DNA of 64,000 nt, from assembly GCA_039621445.1 (NCBI GenBank), contig CP154955.1, positions 16,104,139 to 16,168,138 of the forward strand. The letters are read 5' to 3'. The stretch is from Euglena gracilis (taxonomy: Eukaryota; Euglenida; Euglenophyceae; Euglenales). The notes below the pieces were generated by a model. The model had not been told where the DNA came from and did not search any database. It saw only the letters and a program-made list of their open reading frames with translations. Made by a program: the position numbers and the translations under genes. This document shows positions 52,793 to 62,783 of this stretch, one piece after another. How positions within the stretch are numbered: position 1 is the stretch's first letter; each line of letters begins with the position of its first letter.

Positions 52793-55700
52793 CTGACCGG
52801 TGTCACAGCCAGCGCCCTTCCCACAAATCAACCGGCGGGGTCGCTGGGGATGTGCCCATGCACCCATGTCATCCAGAATCCTGGATCCAGCCAGCCTATC
52901 AAGCATACGATCAGTTGCCACACAGAAATCCAAGTGCCAGTAGAGACCAAAATTGGACAAAATTAGCCAAGAGTAAACAAAGATGGCCAAAAACACAAAA
53001 ATGACCATAACTGGCCAAACATGGCCAGAAGCGGACAAAAAGGTGCACACGTGGCCAAAAAAAAGGCCAAAATTTCCAGTCACGCCTGCAAGGATCCTCA
53101 AAGCCAAACACGCCCAGTCACGCCCAGTCACGCCCAGCCGTTTCATAGGTGCCAAATAGACATGCCGAATGGCGTGTCCATTGCTGGGACGAAATTCTTG
53201 AGTGGGTGCCACAGCAGAAAAGCAACCTGTCCCTCTGCCAGTGGGGGAGGCTGTGCCCCCAAAATGTGACATCGATCCTTGAGGTCGGGGGGGGGGGGCG
53301 CTGGTCTCCACGAAAGCATGCTTGCCGAAGCCGTTGCCGAAGTCCAGCTGGTTGTTGTAGAAGACCCCTTTTGGCAAGCCTGGAGTCTGACGCAGGATGG
53401 TCCCAGTTTGGGGGACGGTGCACGTCTAAGACAAGGAGACTGGCAGGGGGGCTACAGAATTGGCGGAGACTGGAGGAACCACATACTTCAGAGACCTGAA
53501 TTGGTTTGTGTGTGCCATTTGGGGCAGACAGGTGGGTAATCACACACCCGAATTGCGCAAAAGCATCGTCTCATGCGTGTTGCGTGGGATCGGCCTGACC
53601 TCCACCATGTAGACGAGGCAGTCACCTCCCCCGGACACAGACTCCGCCACCCGGAAGAGGTCGTTTGTTGGGGGGCATCCCATGGTCATCGTCAGCCGAC
53701 AACCTGCATGAGCTGCCTGAGCCGCCACCCACCATCAAGCTCCTTCCAGCGGAAAGCACACAGCCCAACAACCATGGGATGTCCGCGAAATCGAACACTT
53801 TGACGAAGAGTGGTGGTTGGCTGCGGAAGAACCCGGTGCGCGTGATGAGCCCCGGGCCGAAAGCGACGACCTGGGCACACGAAATCCCAGTGGGCTGGAA
53901 TGCACCCGGCTGGTGGTGCCCCCACCCCCCGTGAAGTTCACACGTGACAAATCAACGAGCGGCAGGGGAAACCACCCCAAGGAGGGTGTTCCCAATCGAA
54001 GTGCAACATGCGGCCCACTCGCCCCCTCGCGCAGCCACACCTCGATTTGGGTGCCGCTCTCGGCCAGCCGGCGCTGCAGCTCGTGGGCGAACAGGATGTT
54101 GCACAGCTTGGAGTCCTTGTACGCCTTCTCCGCGTCGTACGCCTCGCCGTCCACCATGCCGAAGCGCCCGTCCGGGTGCTCCCGCAGGCCGCGCAGGTCC
54201 CCGAGCGCCGCTGGGCGGCCCACCGCGCCTCCGGGGGACTTCGGGTCGGCGCCGTGCCGTGGCGGACGTTCGCCCCCCCTGCCCCAGCGGAGGCTTGGGA
54301 ACCAGCGGGCTCAAAAAGTCCGATGATATCCTCCTCACACCTGCACCTAACACTTTTTTGCCAAAATCTGCCAAAAAATGCCAAAAACTTCAAAAAAATG
54401 CAGAACAAGCAAAAAAACTCCCATTTGATTGTTTTGTGTTCTTTGCACAATTTTCCAAGGGTCCATGCCTTCCTCTTTGCGTCCCAAGAAAGCATTATTT
54501 GCTCCAAAAATCCCTATGACGAGGAAAAAAAAGCCACAAGAACTTTGCACAGGGAAGGGAGGAGAAGCGACGGCACATGTGTGGACCTCCGAGGCGGTCA
54601 CCACAATGCGGCCGTCGGGGTCCACGAAGGGCAGCAGCAGGTTGGCCAGGAGGAAATGTCCGAGGTGGTTGGGGGGCAAGGCCAGCTTTGGGGGAAACCA
54701 CCACTTGCCTGCTCAGACAAGAAAAATTGACCGACCGCCACGACAGCTCCAAGTGCCGTTCACAATGGCTCAAGAGAGAAGGCATTTTCACAAAAAAAAA
54801 GCATTTAGCCGAGCCTTGGCCGGTCCCCACTGTCAGCTCAAAGCCGTCGGTGGTGCGGGGGACGTCCTGGACGCCTGCAGCGTTGTGATTTGGATTGTGA
54901 TTTGAGGGTGGGCAACGCCGGGAGAGGGACGGCCCAATGCTGAGTGATAACGCAATCAAGGACAGGCTGTTTTTCACCAACCCCGGGGGGGGGAGTCCGG
55001 AGTGCCTGCCCAGGCAGGCACTCCCCCCCCCCCCCCCGGGGGGGGGGGTAGGATTTCGGCCTGTGCCTAGGCACAATCCTTTGAAAATAAGCCATTTTTG
55101 GCTCCCCGGCACCGAAGGCGCCGGGGTCTGTGCTAGGGCACTTTTGGCCGTGTGCCCCCCCCCCCGGGGGGGGTCGGATCGGGAGTGCCTTGGAGTGCCT
55201 GCCCAGGCAGGCCCCCCCGCCCCCCCCCCCCCGGGGTGGGGTCGGCACCCGACTAAAAGACAGGGACTATTCAGGAAAGATTGGGAAGTAGTTTCAGGGA
55301 AGATTGGGGGCAACTGGGATGCACCAGGAAACCTCCTCCAGGGGTTCCCAATCAGCCCAACCCCCCCCCCCCTGATGGAGGTGCGGGGGTGGGTCAAGCA
55401 CCCCCCCTGCGCACAAAAAATTTTCATGCGCAAAGCGTCGGAATTTTTTTGGGCTTGAGAAAAACCCAAATATCGCGTTTTCGCAAGTTTCTTTGAAAAA
55501 AGCTGGCGAAACAAGCACCAAAACCTTCTCTGGTGCGAAGAGCTGGAGAAAATGGTTCCAGGGGGGTCCTGGACCCCCCCCCCACCCGTCTGAAGGGGGT
55601 CTGGACCCCAGGGGTCTGACCGCCTCCTCCCTGTGCAAAACCAACACTCACTTAATATCCTGACGTGGGGGGCATTGGTCCAACTGGGCAGCCCATTGGC

Positions 55701-57503
55701 CAGTGAAGCCCCAACCCCCAAATAGAGCAAAGCTGCGGCCAAACCTGTGAACTGCACGCCGGCGTTCAGGACCAGGACGTCCAGCGTGACGCCCTCCCGC
55801 CGCAGCCGCTCCGCGCACTGTCGCACGGACGCAAGGGACGCCAGGTCGCACGCCACCGGCACGACGTTGTCCGGGGAGGCCGCGGCAGGACCCCCAGTTT
55901 GGCGGCCTCCCTGAACCCCATATGAATACAGGAATGGGTGCGGGTGTGCACGCGGGTGCACACGCGTGCTCGCGTGACGAGTTCACATCACTTGCAAGAA
56001 TAGGAGGATGGGCATGCATGCGGCGATTGGCCGGCCGAAGTGCACTTCCTGGCGCATGGTGCATGGTGCAATGGATGGGTGTGGAGGGGATGCCTTGCCA
56101 CAGATCCACCCCATTTCATAGCGAAGTACCCCATTTCTGTAGCGAGTACTCCTTCGTGCTCCTTTGCCCTTTTTTTGTAAAACAATTTCAAAAAAGTCGC
56201 CCATCATGTATGATGTTTTGAAAATAAAAATACACATTTGGCTTTGCATCATACCCCAAAACACAACTTCTCCCCAAATCTGTTCCAAATCGAAATTCTT
56301 GCCCCTGCTGAAAAAAGAATACCCCAATGATATATTATTTGGCCATGGCTGACTGCAACTCCAGATGGCGGTTATGCAGTGACCAAACATAAGAAACCCA
56401 ACCATAAGAAGCACCGGCAAACCCCCAAATGCGCGGCCCGGTCGTGGGAACCTCCTTCAAGATGGTGGTGCGGGCGGCCTCGGCCTTCTCAAGGGTGCCG
56501 GTGGGACACCGCCAATCGGAACACAATGGACAAAGAAGCGCAACAATGCCGGACGCGAAGCATTCGTGTAACAAGCGTACCACTGGCAAAAACGGTCGTG
56601 ACAGAGGTTGAAGGGCAGCATCAGCATCAACGCTGTGGCTGAATATTCGTATCGACAAAGCTGAGGTAGGAATTGCAACCCCCCCCCCCTTCAGCTCATT
56701 GGCATGGGCACCTTGACTCCAAAAGCCTGACAAGCCAAGGGGAGGGGACCGTGATACAGATCACAAGCATTTCTGTGAGACGGGGCAGGGTGTGCTCTCC
56801 AGGGGACGCCCCAGGAGCGGCAGGCAAGCAGGACTCGGTCCCCGCGGCGGGCGAGCTTGATCGCCCCATCCAGCCCGATGCCGCTGTTAGGGGCACCGGC
56901 TGGCTGACTGCCCGCGCAACAAAGGGGGAAGGAATTAAAAAAAGACAAAAAATAATCTCAGGGAAAAATCTGGCCCCCAAAAAGGTGCAATTCTTTCACT
57001 CAAAATCGGTTCCTGCAGAAACAAAAACAGGGGTTGGAAACTCGTTGTATCGGAATGTTGCAGAATGTCACAACAACAAGAAAAAGGAGTTTGCCCCCCC
57101 TGTTGCAACTCCCCCAAGGCAGCTAGGGGGGCAATCATTGACACCCTCTTTTCCTGCCTCATCTTGCCTCATCTTTGGCCACACATTTGGACACTGCGCT
57201 TCTTCGGTTCCAAAGCAGTGTGGAGCGCCAGCATGGAACTGGAGGAAAAAGACTGGCCGAGTTTCCCGTCAATCCTGCCGCACAGTTTTGTCACAATCAC
57301 ATGGGGGGGGGGCAGAGGGGCGGTGCCCAACCGGTGGCTGCTGCCGGTGATCAGCACCGTCTTGGGCCGGGGGGCCGCCGGCGGGGGGGCGGCCGCCTCG
57401 CCGTCCTCCGCCCACGCGGCGGTGGGGGGCCGCAGCAGGGCGGTCGCCGCGGCCAGCCCGCCGCCCAGCACGGCCCGGCGCGACACGTCCGGCCCAGGCC
57501 GGG
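52723..57503 (-). CDS. LPOR-like short-chain dehydrogenase with thylakoid-type twin-arginine signal
   Basis: Eleven exons, about 384 residues visible, align end to end with light-dependent protochlorophyllide oxidoreductase, the NADPH enzyme that reduces protochlorophyllide in chlorophyll synthesis. Seen in order: VLITGSSHRGIG (nucleotide loop, one residue longer than TGxxxGIG), LLACRSWGKAE, ACDLASLASVRQ, LDVLVLNAGVQ, NHLGHFLLANLLLPF, ALGDLRGL, AYKDSKLCNILF (catalytic Tyr and Lys), FGPGLITRTGFFR, GVFYNNQLDFG, and an end at AKLVGL. The usual LPOR word YPGCIA is replaced by GPGLIT, so the conserved substrate-site Cys is missing. The first exon has SRRAVLGGGLAAATALL then TAAWAED, a twin-arginine signal with an AxA site, typical of lumenal proteins; LPOR itself is stromal. 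The start codon is not settled. An ATG at 58,967 with an Ala/Arg-rich peptide is a candidate. It could be an LPOR paralogue with another substrate. Confidence 0.82.
53306..53386 (-). CDS. LPOR-like exon 10
   Basis: 27 residues: TPGLPKGVFYNNQLDFGNGF then GKHAFVE, the GVYWSWN region of LPOR. gtcag acceptor. The 3' donor is not resolved. Confidence 0.75.
53600..53703 (-). CDS. LPOR-like exon 9
   Basis: Encodes TNDLFRVAESVSGGGDCLVY and MVE. gcag acceptor, GTCAGG donor, phase 2 in and 0 out. Confidence 0.7.
53762..53870 (-). CDS. LPOR-like exon 8 (Cys replaced)
   Basis: Encodes VVAFGPGLITRTGFFRSQPP and LFVKVFDFADIPWLLG. It aligns with SLYPGCIAxTGLFR, but Leu stands where LPOR has Cys. ccag acceptor, GTGTGC donor. 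Confidence 0.82.
54041..54238 (-). CDS. LPOR-like exon 7 (catalytic Tyr/Lys)
   Basis: 66 residues: RPAALGDLRGLREHPDGRFG, AEKAYKDSKLCNILFAHELQ. YKDSK is the YxxxK catalytic pair. gaag acceptor, GTGTGG donor, phase 0-0. Confidence 0.9.
54587..54685 (-). CDS. LPOR-like exon 6
   Basis: 33 residues: LALPPNHLGHFLLANLLLPF then VDPDGRIVVTASE. aaag acceptor, GTCCAC donor, phase 0-0. Two residues longer than LPOR before NHLGHF. Confidence 0.88.
54831..54874 (-). CDS. LPOR-like exon 5
   Basis: Encodes VQDVPRTTDGFELT, the TxDGFEL helix of LPOR. gcag acceptor, GTGGGG donor, phase 2 in and 0 out. Confidence 0.8.
54967..55263. mobile_element. Intronic TIR element, family B copy (about 297 bp)
   Basis: CTGTTTTTCACCAACCCC at left and GACTAAAAGACAG at right pair imperfectly. 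Contains two GAGTGCCTGCCCAGGCAGGC words and a GGCACCGAAGGCGCC centre, as in the copy at 58,606. Lies in the intron before LPOR-like exon 5. Confidence 0.6.
55339..55662. mobile_element. Intronic TIR element, family A copy 3 (about 324 bp)
   Basis: Right end CTCACTTAATATCCTG is typical of the family and the left end CAGGGGTTCCCAATCAG is degenerate. The interior is collinear with copies 1 and 2, including GCGTTTTCGCAA-like and ACAAAACCAACACTCAC. Lies in the intron between LPOR-like exons 4 and 5. Confidence 0.65.
55745..55910 (-). CDS. LPOR-like exon 4
   Basis: Encodes VVPVACDLASLASVRQCAER and VTLDVLVLNAGVQFT with the NAG motif. ttcag acceptor, GTTTGG donor, phase 0 in and 1 out. Confidence 0.88.
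56452..56487 (-). CDS. LPOR-like exon 3 (36 nt)
   Basis: KAEAARTTILKE, joined in frame to ACRSWG, aligns with the LPOR word ACRDFLKAERAA. ttgag acceptor, GTTCCC donor, phase 0-0. Confidence 0.75.
56808..56883 (-). CDS. LPOR-like exon 2
   Basis: Encodes GIGLDGAIKLARRGDRVLLA then CRSWG. aacag acceptor, GTCCCC donor, phase 1 in and 0 out. Confidence 0.85.
57332..57503 (-). CDS. LPOR-like exon with twin-arginine signal and nucleotide loop start
   Basis: Encodes PDVSRRAVLGGGLAAATALL, PTAAWAEDGEAA and VLITGSSH. Donor GTTGGG in phase 2. The 5' acceptor (ggag) is tentative. Confidence 0.75.
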
Positions 57504-58605
57504 CTCCGCCGACCCCCACGCAGGCAGCAGGGGGAGGGGGGGGGCGGCTGTATGGGAAGGTGTGGTGGGGGGGGTCAGGACCATCCCCCACCCAACACAA
57601 ATGAGGTGTCGGGGATTGCCGCAGTGCCCTGGGGCAGGGTTGGGGGGTCTGATCCCCACCCCAAGGATGGGGGGCACCCATTCCCAATAGGGTGGCGGGG
57701 AGCTTTTGACAATGCCTCGGGGGGGGGGTCGATGAAAATAAAACCTTGAAATGCCACTGCCAGGGGGGGGATGGGGCGGGGGGGGTCAGCTGTTCCATCA
57801 TTGGGGGGGGGGGGGTTGATATCGGAGACACTCGGGAAAATTGTGAAAACTTTTGGGGGGAAATCGGAAACTGAGGGAAAATGCAGAAACTGCAGGAAAT
57901 CTGGTAAATCGCGGGAATCACAGAAATTGTGAAAAAAAAAGTGGATAATGATGGGAATCTGACAAGGAACGATCTGCAACGGGAAAAATTCTGTTGTGAA
58001 AATATTGAATGAATTTTTAAAATGCCGGGAAAAGTCCTGGACGGAACCCATTTTCAGGGAAATACTTTCAGAAAGCATATCAAAATCCCGAGGTTCAAAT
58101 TTAACTTTCAAAAATCTCGTGAAATCAAAAACTTCAAATTGCAAAATAAAACAACAAACTCATTCTTTCATTTTGGATGTCCAATACACCTCTCAATAGG
58201 TGATTTGGAACAAGAATACATTCCAAGAACTGGCTTGAGGCACCGAAGAAAAATTTTGGACGTTCATTGGAGGAAATTGGATTTTTCTTAAAATTTACTG
58301 GGAAAATCCGAAATTTGGTTCCTTAAAATGGCAGGGAAAATCCTGGACAAAATTTTGTCCAGAACTATTCCCACATAATTTTCGCATTCAAACCTCTCCG
58401 TGTGCACTGCGGCTGTTTGTTTGGTGCCTTTTATCCCTTCTTCTGGCCTGGTGCTGTTTTCGCCTCTGGCCCTTTTTGCCCTTTCGCATTTAAATCCCCC
58501 CAGGTTTGTGATGCTTGGGGAACCGCATTCATTGAAGAGGCTGGATTTGTAGGCCATTGACAGCATAATTCTGTGGCTGAGGGGGGTGGCAATGCGATTT
58601 CTGAT

Positions 58606-58908
58606 CAGGCTTGTGCTTACTGACCGGGGGGGAGGGGGGTGGGGTGCTAAAGGGTGCCTGCACATAGCAGGCACACCCCCCGGGGGGGTTAGGGGTCTGG
58701 GAGAACCCAGAAAACTTTCATTGAAAATGGCCTTTTCCGGGCCCCCGGCGCCGAAGGCGCCAGGGTCCGAGGGGTTGCCTGCTATGTGCAGGCACCCCGA
58801 AACCCTACCCCCCCCCCCTCCCGGGGGTCGGATTGGGTGCTATGGGGTGCCTGCCCCTAGCCCCCCCCCCCCCCCCGTGGGGTAAGCACCTGACTAAGCA
58901 CAAGCCTG
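58606..58908. mobile_element. TIR element, family B, with perfect 8-bp target duplication (303 bp)
   Basis: Ends CAGGCTTGTGCTTA and TAAGCACAAGCCTG are perfect 14-bp inverted repeats. The flanks are identical TTTCTGAT (58,598-58,605 and 58,909-58,916). Interior: GGGTGCCTGC, CATAGCAGGCA, CGCCGAAGGCGCC and G/C runs. The size of the duplication is that of hAT-type insertions. Confidence 0.85.
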
Positions 58909-58916
58909 TTTCTGAT

Positions 58917-58967
58917 GGGGCTCCTGGCCCGCGGGAGACCGGCCTGGGCAGCCCCTGCCGCTGCCAT
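58917..58967 (-). CDS. Candidate first exon of the LPOR-like gene
   Basis: ATG in the context CAACATGGC opens MAAAGAAQAGLPRARSPIR, Ala/Arg-rich like a plastid-targeting start. The frame is interrupted by the family B element and stays open beyond it (NRIATPLSHRIM). Its link to the dehydrogenase is inferred only from position and strand. Confidence 0.25.
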
Positions 58968-59049
58968 GTTGAACCGGGGCGGCTCGAAGCCAGGCCAGTG
59001 TTCGATGAACCCCGGCCGAAAACCATGGATCCAAACATTCGTTCTCTGG

Positions 59050-61000
59050 CCTATTCATATCGCGCAACTCCTTGATGGTCGAAACTTTAATTCCTTCAAC
59101 CAAAAAATCAGCTTGCATTTCTTCTGAGTAATTGGATGATGCTCTTGCACAGAGCACAGAGCAGGCTTGGCTGATCCGATTTCATGTGCCATTTGCATTG
59201 CACCCGCTGCTGTTGCTGTTGCTCCTGTTGTTGCTGCTGCTGCTTCAGTTTCAAATGAACTGCCGTATGTCAAATGACATTTTCGTTTTGACACGGTCAT
59301 GTCAGGTATCTCGATGCTCAGAATCAAGTGGCATCTTGTGAAAATAAGCACAAAAATCGTCAGCCATAGTTTCAGAGAAAACTTCAAATTTAGACCTATA
59401 CTTGCATTTGGACCCTTCTCATGAAGCACTCGCCGAAATAAATATAAATGACAATGATGATCACGATCGGATTTTAAGCACTTTCTTGTGTAATTATTTA
59501 AAACTTTGCCAAAGTTCTCCAGCGCGGATCGCCCCCGGGGTGAAGCGGCAATAAAGTTTTCACAGCCCATCGAAGCTGGGCTGGACAGGAAAAAAATTCG
59601 GCACACAGCGCCGAAAATTTGGGAAAAATGGTCAAAAATGGCCAAAAATGACCATTCTTTGGACTTTTTTTTGGGGGGGGTTTACCTCAAAAATTTAGCT
59701 GAAGAAATGCATCCCAGCTGGATTTGGGCGTTTTGCCTGCTTTTGGGTCCCATTCGGGTCCAGCCCGGCAGCCGGGTTCGAACCACCTCCCTGGACCCCA
59801 GGGCTGTACGGGAATCCCCGCAACCTTACGGGTGGTGGGTGGGGGGGGTCGACCCCCCGCACCCCATCCTGGTGCCGAAGGAATTATCTTTGAGAGGGTG
59901 CCATAGTGGGGGGGGTCGACCCCCACCTCCTGGGTGGGGGGACCCCCCCCCCCACGAGGCCTTCTCGTACGACCCTGTGGACCCCCACCCCCTGGGGGGG
60001 GGGTCCAGCCAACAGCCTTTTCCAGCCGCATTTGGAATTATTGTTAACGTATAGCTTATTGAAAAAACGCAATTGCCCGGGTGTCAAGTTGGTGGAAGTA
60101 TTTAAGCTGGAGAAACGCTTGGAACATTTACTCAATATCAATACGGGAGAGGTCTGCCCCTTCCCATGCACATTTGTGAATTGTGACGCTGACTGACGAG
60201 AATGGCACCCTTAAATGCCCAATGACTGCACTAATTTTGGAGTTCTGACCATTGTGCATTTTGCGCATCAGCCATAACATTTATAATTTAATATTATACC
60301 ATTAATATATTACCGTTAGTTTTTCATTAATCTGTTGATTGGTGCAATGGTGCAATGGCCATGCCTGTTAGAACAAAAATTAATGTTAAGCAAATTCAAA
60401 TTTCAAAGCACCATAAGTGTCGTGCAAATGCACAATGGAACTACCTCAAGCGCATCTCACGGCGGCGGAGGGAATGGCACGGAAGAGTCTCAACACCAGT
60501 GAGGGCACAGCAAAGTGTAGGAAAGCTGTATGACAACCCTATCTCGGTCACGTCGTCTTGAAATTGATGATCATTGCACATCTGGGTAATTCTTTGAAAC
60601 ATCAACAAAGAAATAAAACGAGGGCCCTTGGAGTTCAATCAGGACTGCACAAGACGTTCATGCGCCACCCAAGTGCTGGACATCTTATCCGGACAATCGC
60701 CAGATGACGACTTTTCGTCTGACACAGAACCACGACAAGAAAGGAAGTTGGGAGGAAAGCCCAGGCGAAGATGGGTTGGTAACCATACTCCAACGGGACC
60801 TCTGGTCAGTCCCCAATACCCGCTTTTCAACATTGATCAAACGCCCGCACCCACGCAATAAGGGGGTGTTTGTGGAAAGGAAGGGGGACAGGTGGGGCTT
60901 TTTTAACACCCCAGCTAAGCTGGTTTGCGCTCAGAGTATTCAGAGCAGTCAATGATCCACGACAGTGTTACCTGTTTCAACCACCCTTCCCAGTCAGGAA
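59050..61000. other. Stretch without a recognised gene
   Basis: AT-richer sequence with few G/C runs after 60.1 kb. A family C-like fragment lies near 59.99-60.05 kb and a box B-like GGTTCGAACCA near 59,774. An acidic/basic frame at 60,628-60,861 (plus) resembles nothing I can name. Confidence 0.4.
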
Positions 61001-61009
61001 TTCGCAGCA

Positions 61010-61053
61010 GACATAGTGTTACGCGCGTTACGTAACGCACGTAGCACTATGTC
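61010..61053. other. 44-bp near-perfect palindrome
   Basis: GACATAGTG at one end and CACTATGTC at the other, with a central CGTTACGTAACG. Only about two mismatched pairs. Could be a paired TIR remnant or a protein-binding or cruciform site. Confidence 0.7.
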
Positions 61054-61375
61054 GTGAATGGCTGACACCCCCCTTTTGGGTGCCTATATGAGTGCCCAAA
61101 AAAGCGCCCGACTGTGCATAAACGTGTAAAGAAAAAGGTCTGCAACCTTGACCACCAAAGGGATTGTGTTTGCCCTGCTAGGCCACTTGGCTCCATCCCT
61201 GGGGCTGTTATTTACCATGTCCAGGTTGGGAGGTTAAGCCTTGCCAAAGACTACTGGGGTGGGCGACCTGCACGACATCCGCCATCATTGGAGCTTTGGG
61301 ACTTTGGAGTACCTGTTGCCTCCAACCCGCCTCACCCCTCCTGGTTGCTCCCCTGCATCCCTAACCCCCCCCCCC

Positions 61376-61440
61376 CACCTATAAGAAACCTGTATATAGT
61401 TGGGTTTCCGAAAACCGACCGAAAGGGTTTCTTATAGGTG
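61376..61440. repeat. 15-bp inverted repeat hairpin with downstream partial copies
   Basis: CACCTATAAGAAACC (61,376-61,390) pairs exactly with GGTTTCTTATAGGTG (61,426-61,440). Three variants (TCTTATAGGTGGG, TTTCTTGTCGGTGGG, TTTCTTACAGGTGG) follow up to 61,513. Confidence 0.7.
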
Positions 61441-61552
61441 GGGGTATCTTATAGGTGGGTGTCGAGGTCATTGCTAGGAGGTTTCTTGTCGGTGGGAGTT
61501 TCTTACAGGTGGCTCCTAATGCCTGTCCCCATCCTCCTTGCAGTCTGTTGTA

Positions 61553-62378
61553 ATGTCGGACAGTGAACCTGGGTCCGCAGGTTTGGAGAGTGTGTATTGT
61601 GAGTCTGACAGGTCAGAATCTGAGGGGTGAGGAGTGAGGGGTGAGGAAACGTGGAATGACGGAGCTGCTTCCGCGGATGAGGTGCACAAGGGTCACAGTG
61701 GGAGTGAGGGAGGGACCGAGGGGGAGGAAGAAGGTGAAGAAGGAGGGCAGGGTTCCAAAAAGGTCCGCAAGAATATAGCATTGCCTTCAAGCTGCGTGTG
61801 ATTGCTCTGGGGGAAGCAATGTCGCTGGGGCATGCGGCCAAGCAAAGTGGGATCAACAAGGGGATGGTGAGCAAGTGGACAGCAAACAAAGCAAAGCTGC
61901 AGGAGGCTGCAAAGGCCGGTGGGAAGAAATGAGCACGCGTGGGCACCGGTGGGAAAAAATGTTTCTTCCTGTGGTGGAGGACAAATTACATGCTGGGATA
62001 CGAGACCGAAAGGCAAGGAAGAAACACACCACGAAGGAAGCAGCTCTAGCACAAGCCCAGGTTTCATTTGCACGTCTTTGCCAAAATTTAATCATTTCAA
62101 AAACTTCTTTGTAGATTTTCTTAGCTGAGGAGAACCGGTGGATACTTCTGGGGTTGAAATGGTTCCAAAGCTTCTTGAGGCGCAAAGGCCTCGCCAAACG
62201 CACCGTGAAGAGGCGAGTGAAAATCACTGACGAGGAGCTCCCTCCGCATTTGTTGAAGAAAGCTGGGGATGACTACACTGTGATACCCCAAGCCACCCCT
62301 CGCAGAAACAGATTGGACCAGAACCTCCACCAGACACAGAAAAAAATAGCAAACTGCATGGACTTCTGGGTAACATAG
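61553..62378 (+). pseudogene. Broken pogo/Tigger-like transposase, N-terminal part
   Basis: Pieces of the DNA-binding half of a pogo/CENP-B-type transposase in shifting frames. At 61,753-61,932 a psq-like helix-turn-helix, YSIAFKLRVIALGEAM then AAKQSGINKGMVSKW, ends in a stop. A second frame has FLPVVEDKLHAGIRDRKARK up to 62,060. After a 54-bp GT-AG gap, ENRWILLGLKWFQSFLRRKG gives the CENP-B-type second helix-turn-helix. An ATG at 61,553 starts a short acidic stretch (MSDSEPGSAGLESVY) with an in-frame stop. No DDE catalytic domain follows, so the copy is incomplete and inactive. Confidence 0.55.
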
Positions 62379-62783
62379 TTGAAACAGACAATTTGGAATA
62401 TCTCGACCAAGCCAGTTCAAGAGAAGAGAAAATCAGACACCGACAATCAAACCACAGGGATTGTGAGTCAGGGGTGCTGAATGCCCAAAACAACATACTT
62501 GACCAGATGACTTCTTAATTAAGATTAGATAACCTATTAGGAATCAGAACTAACTTGACTCCATCCACAGGGCTCTGATTCTGTCTGTTTTCTTTCCACT
62601 TGGTTATTGGTTCCCTGGCACAAGTATTTAAATTATTCATACATTTGCTGTGGACATTTGGAATTTGGATTTCGTTTGGACATTTGGTCATGAAGCAGAA
62701 AGCATTGGAATTTCATGGCACAATCCGAGTTGTCGGAAAACGCGTGGTGACACGCACACAGGTATTTTTATTGTGCATTTTCT

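Noticed and set aside
57503-57921. Extension of the LPOR-like first exon to an upstream start at 57,921
   Set aside because: The start is not a standard ATG context and the added sequence is a translation of intronic poly-C and repeat DNA (PPPP-rich).
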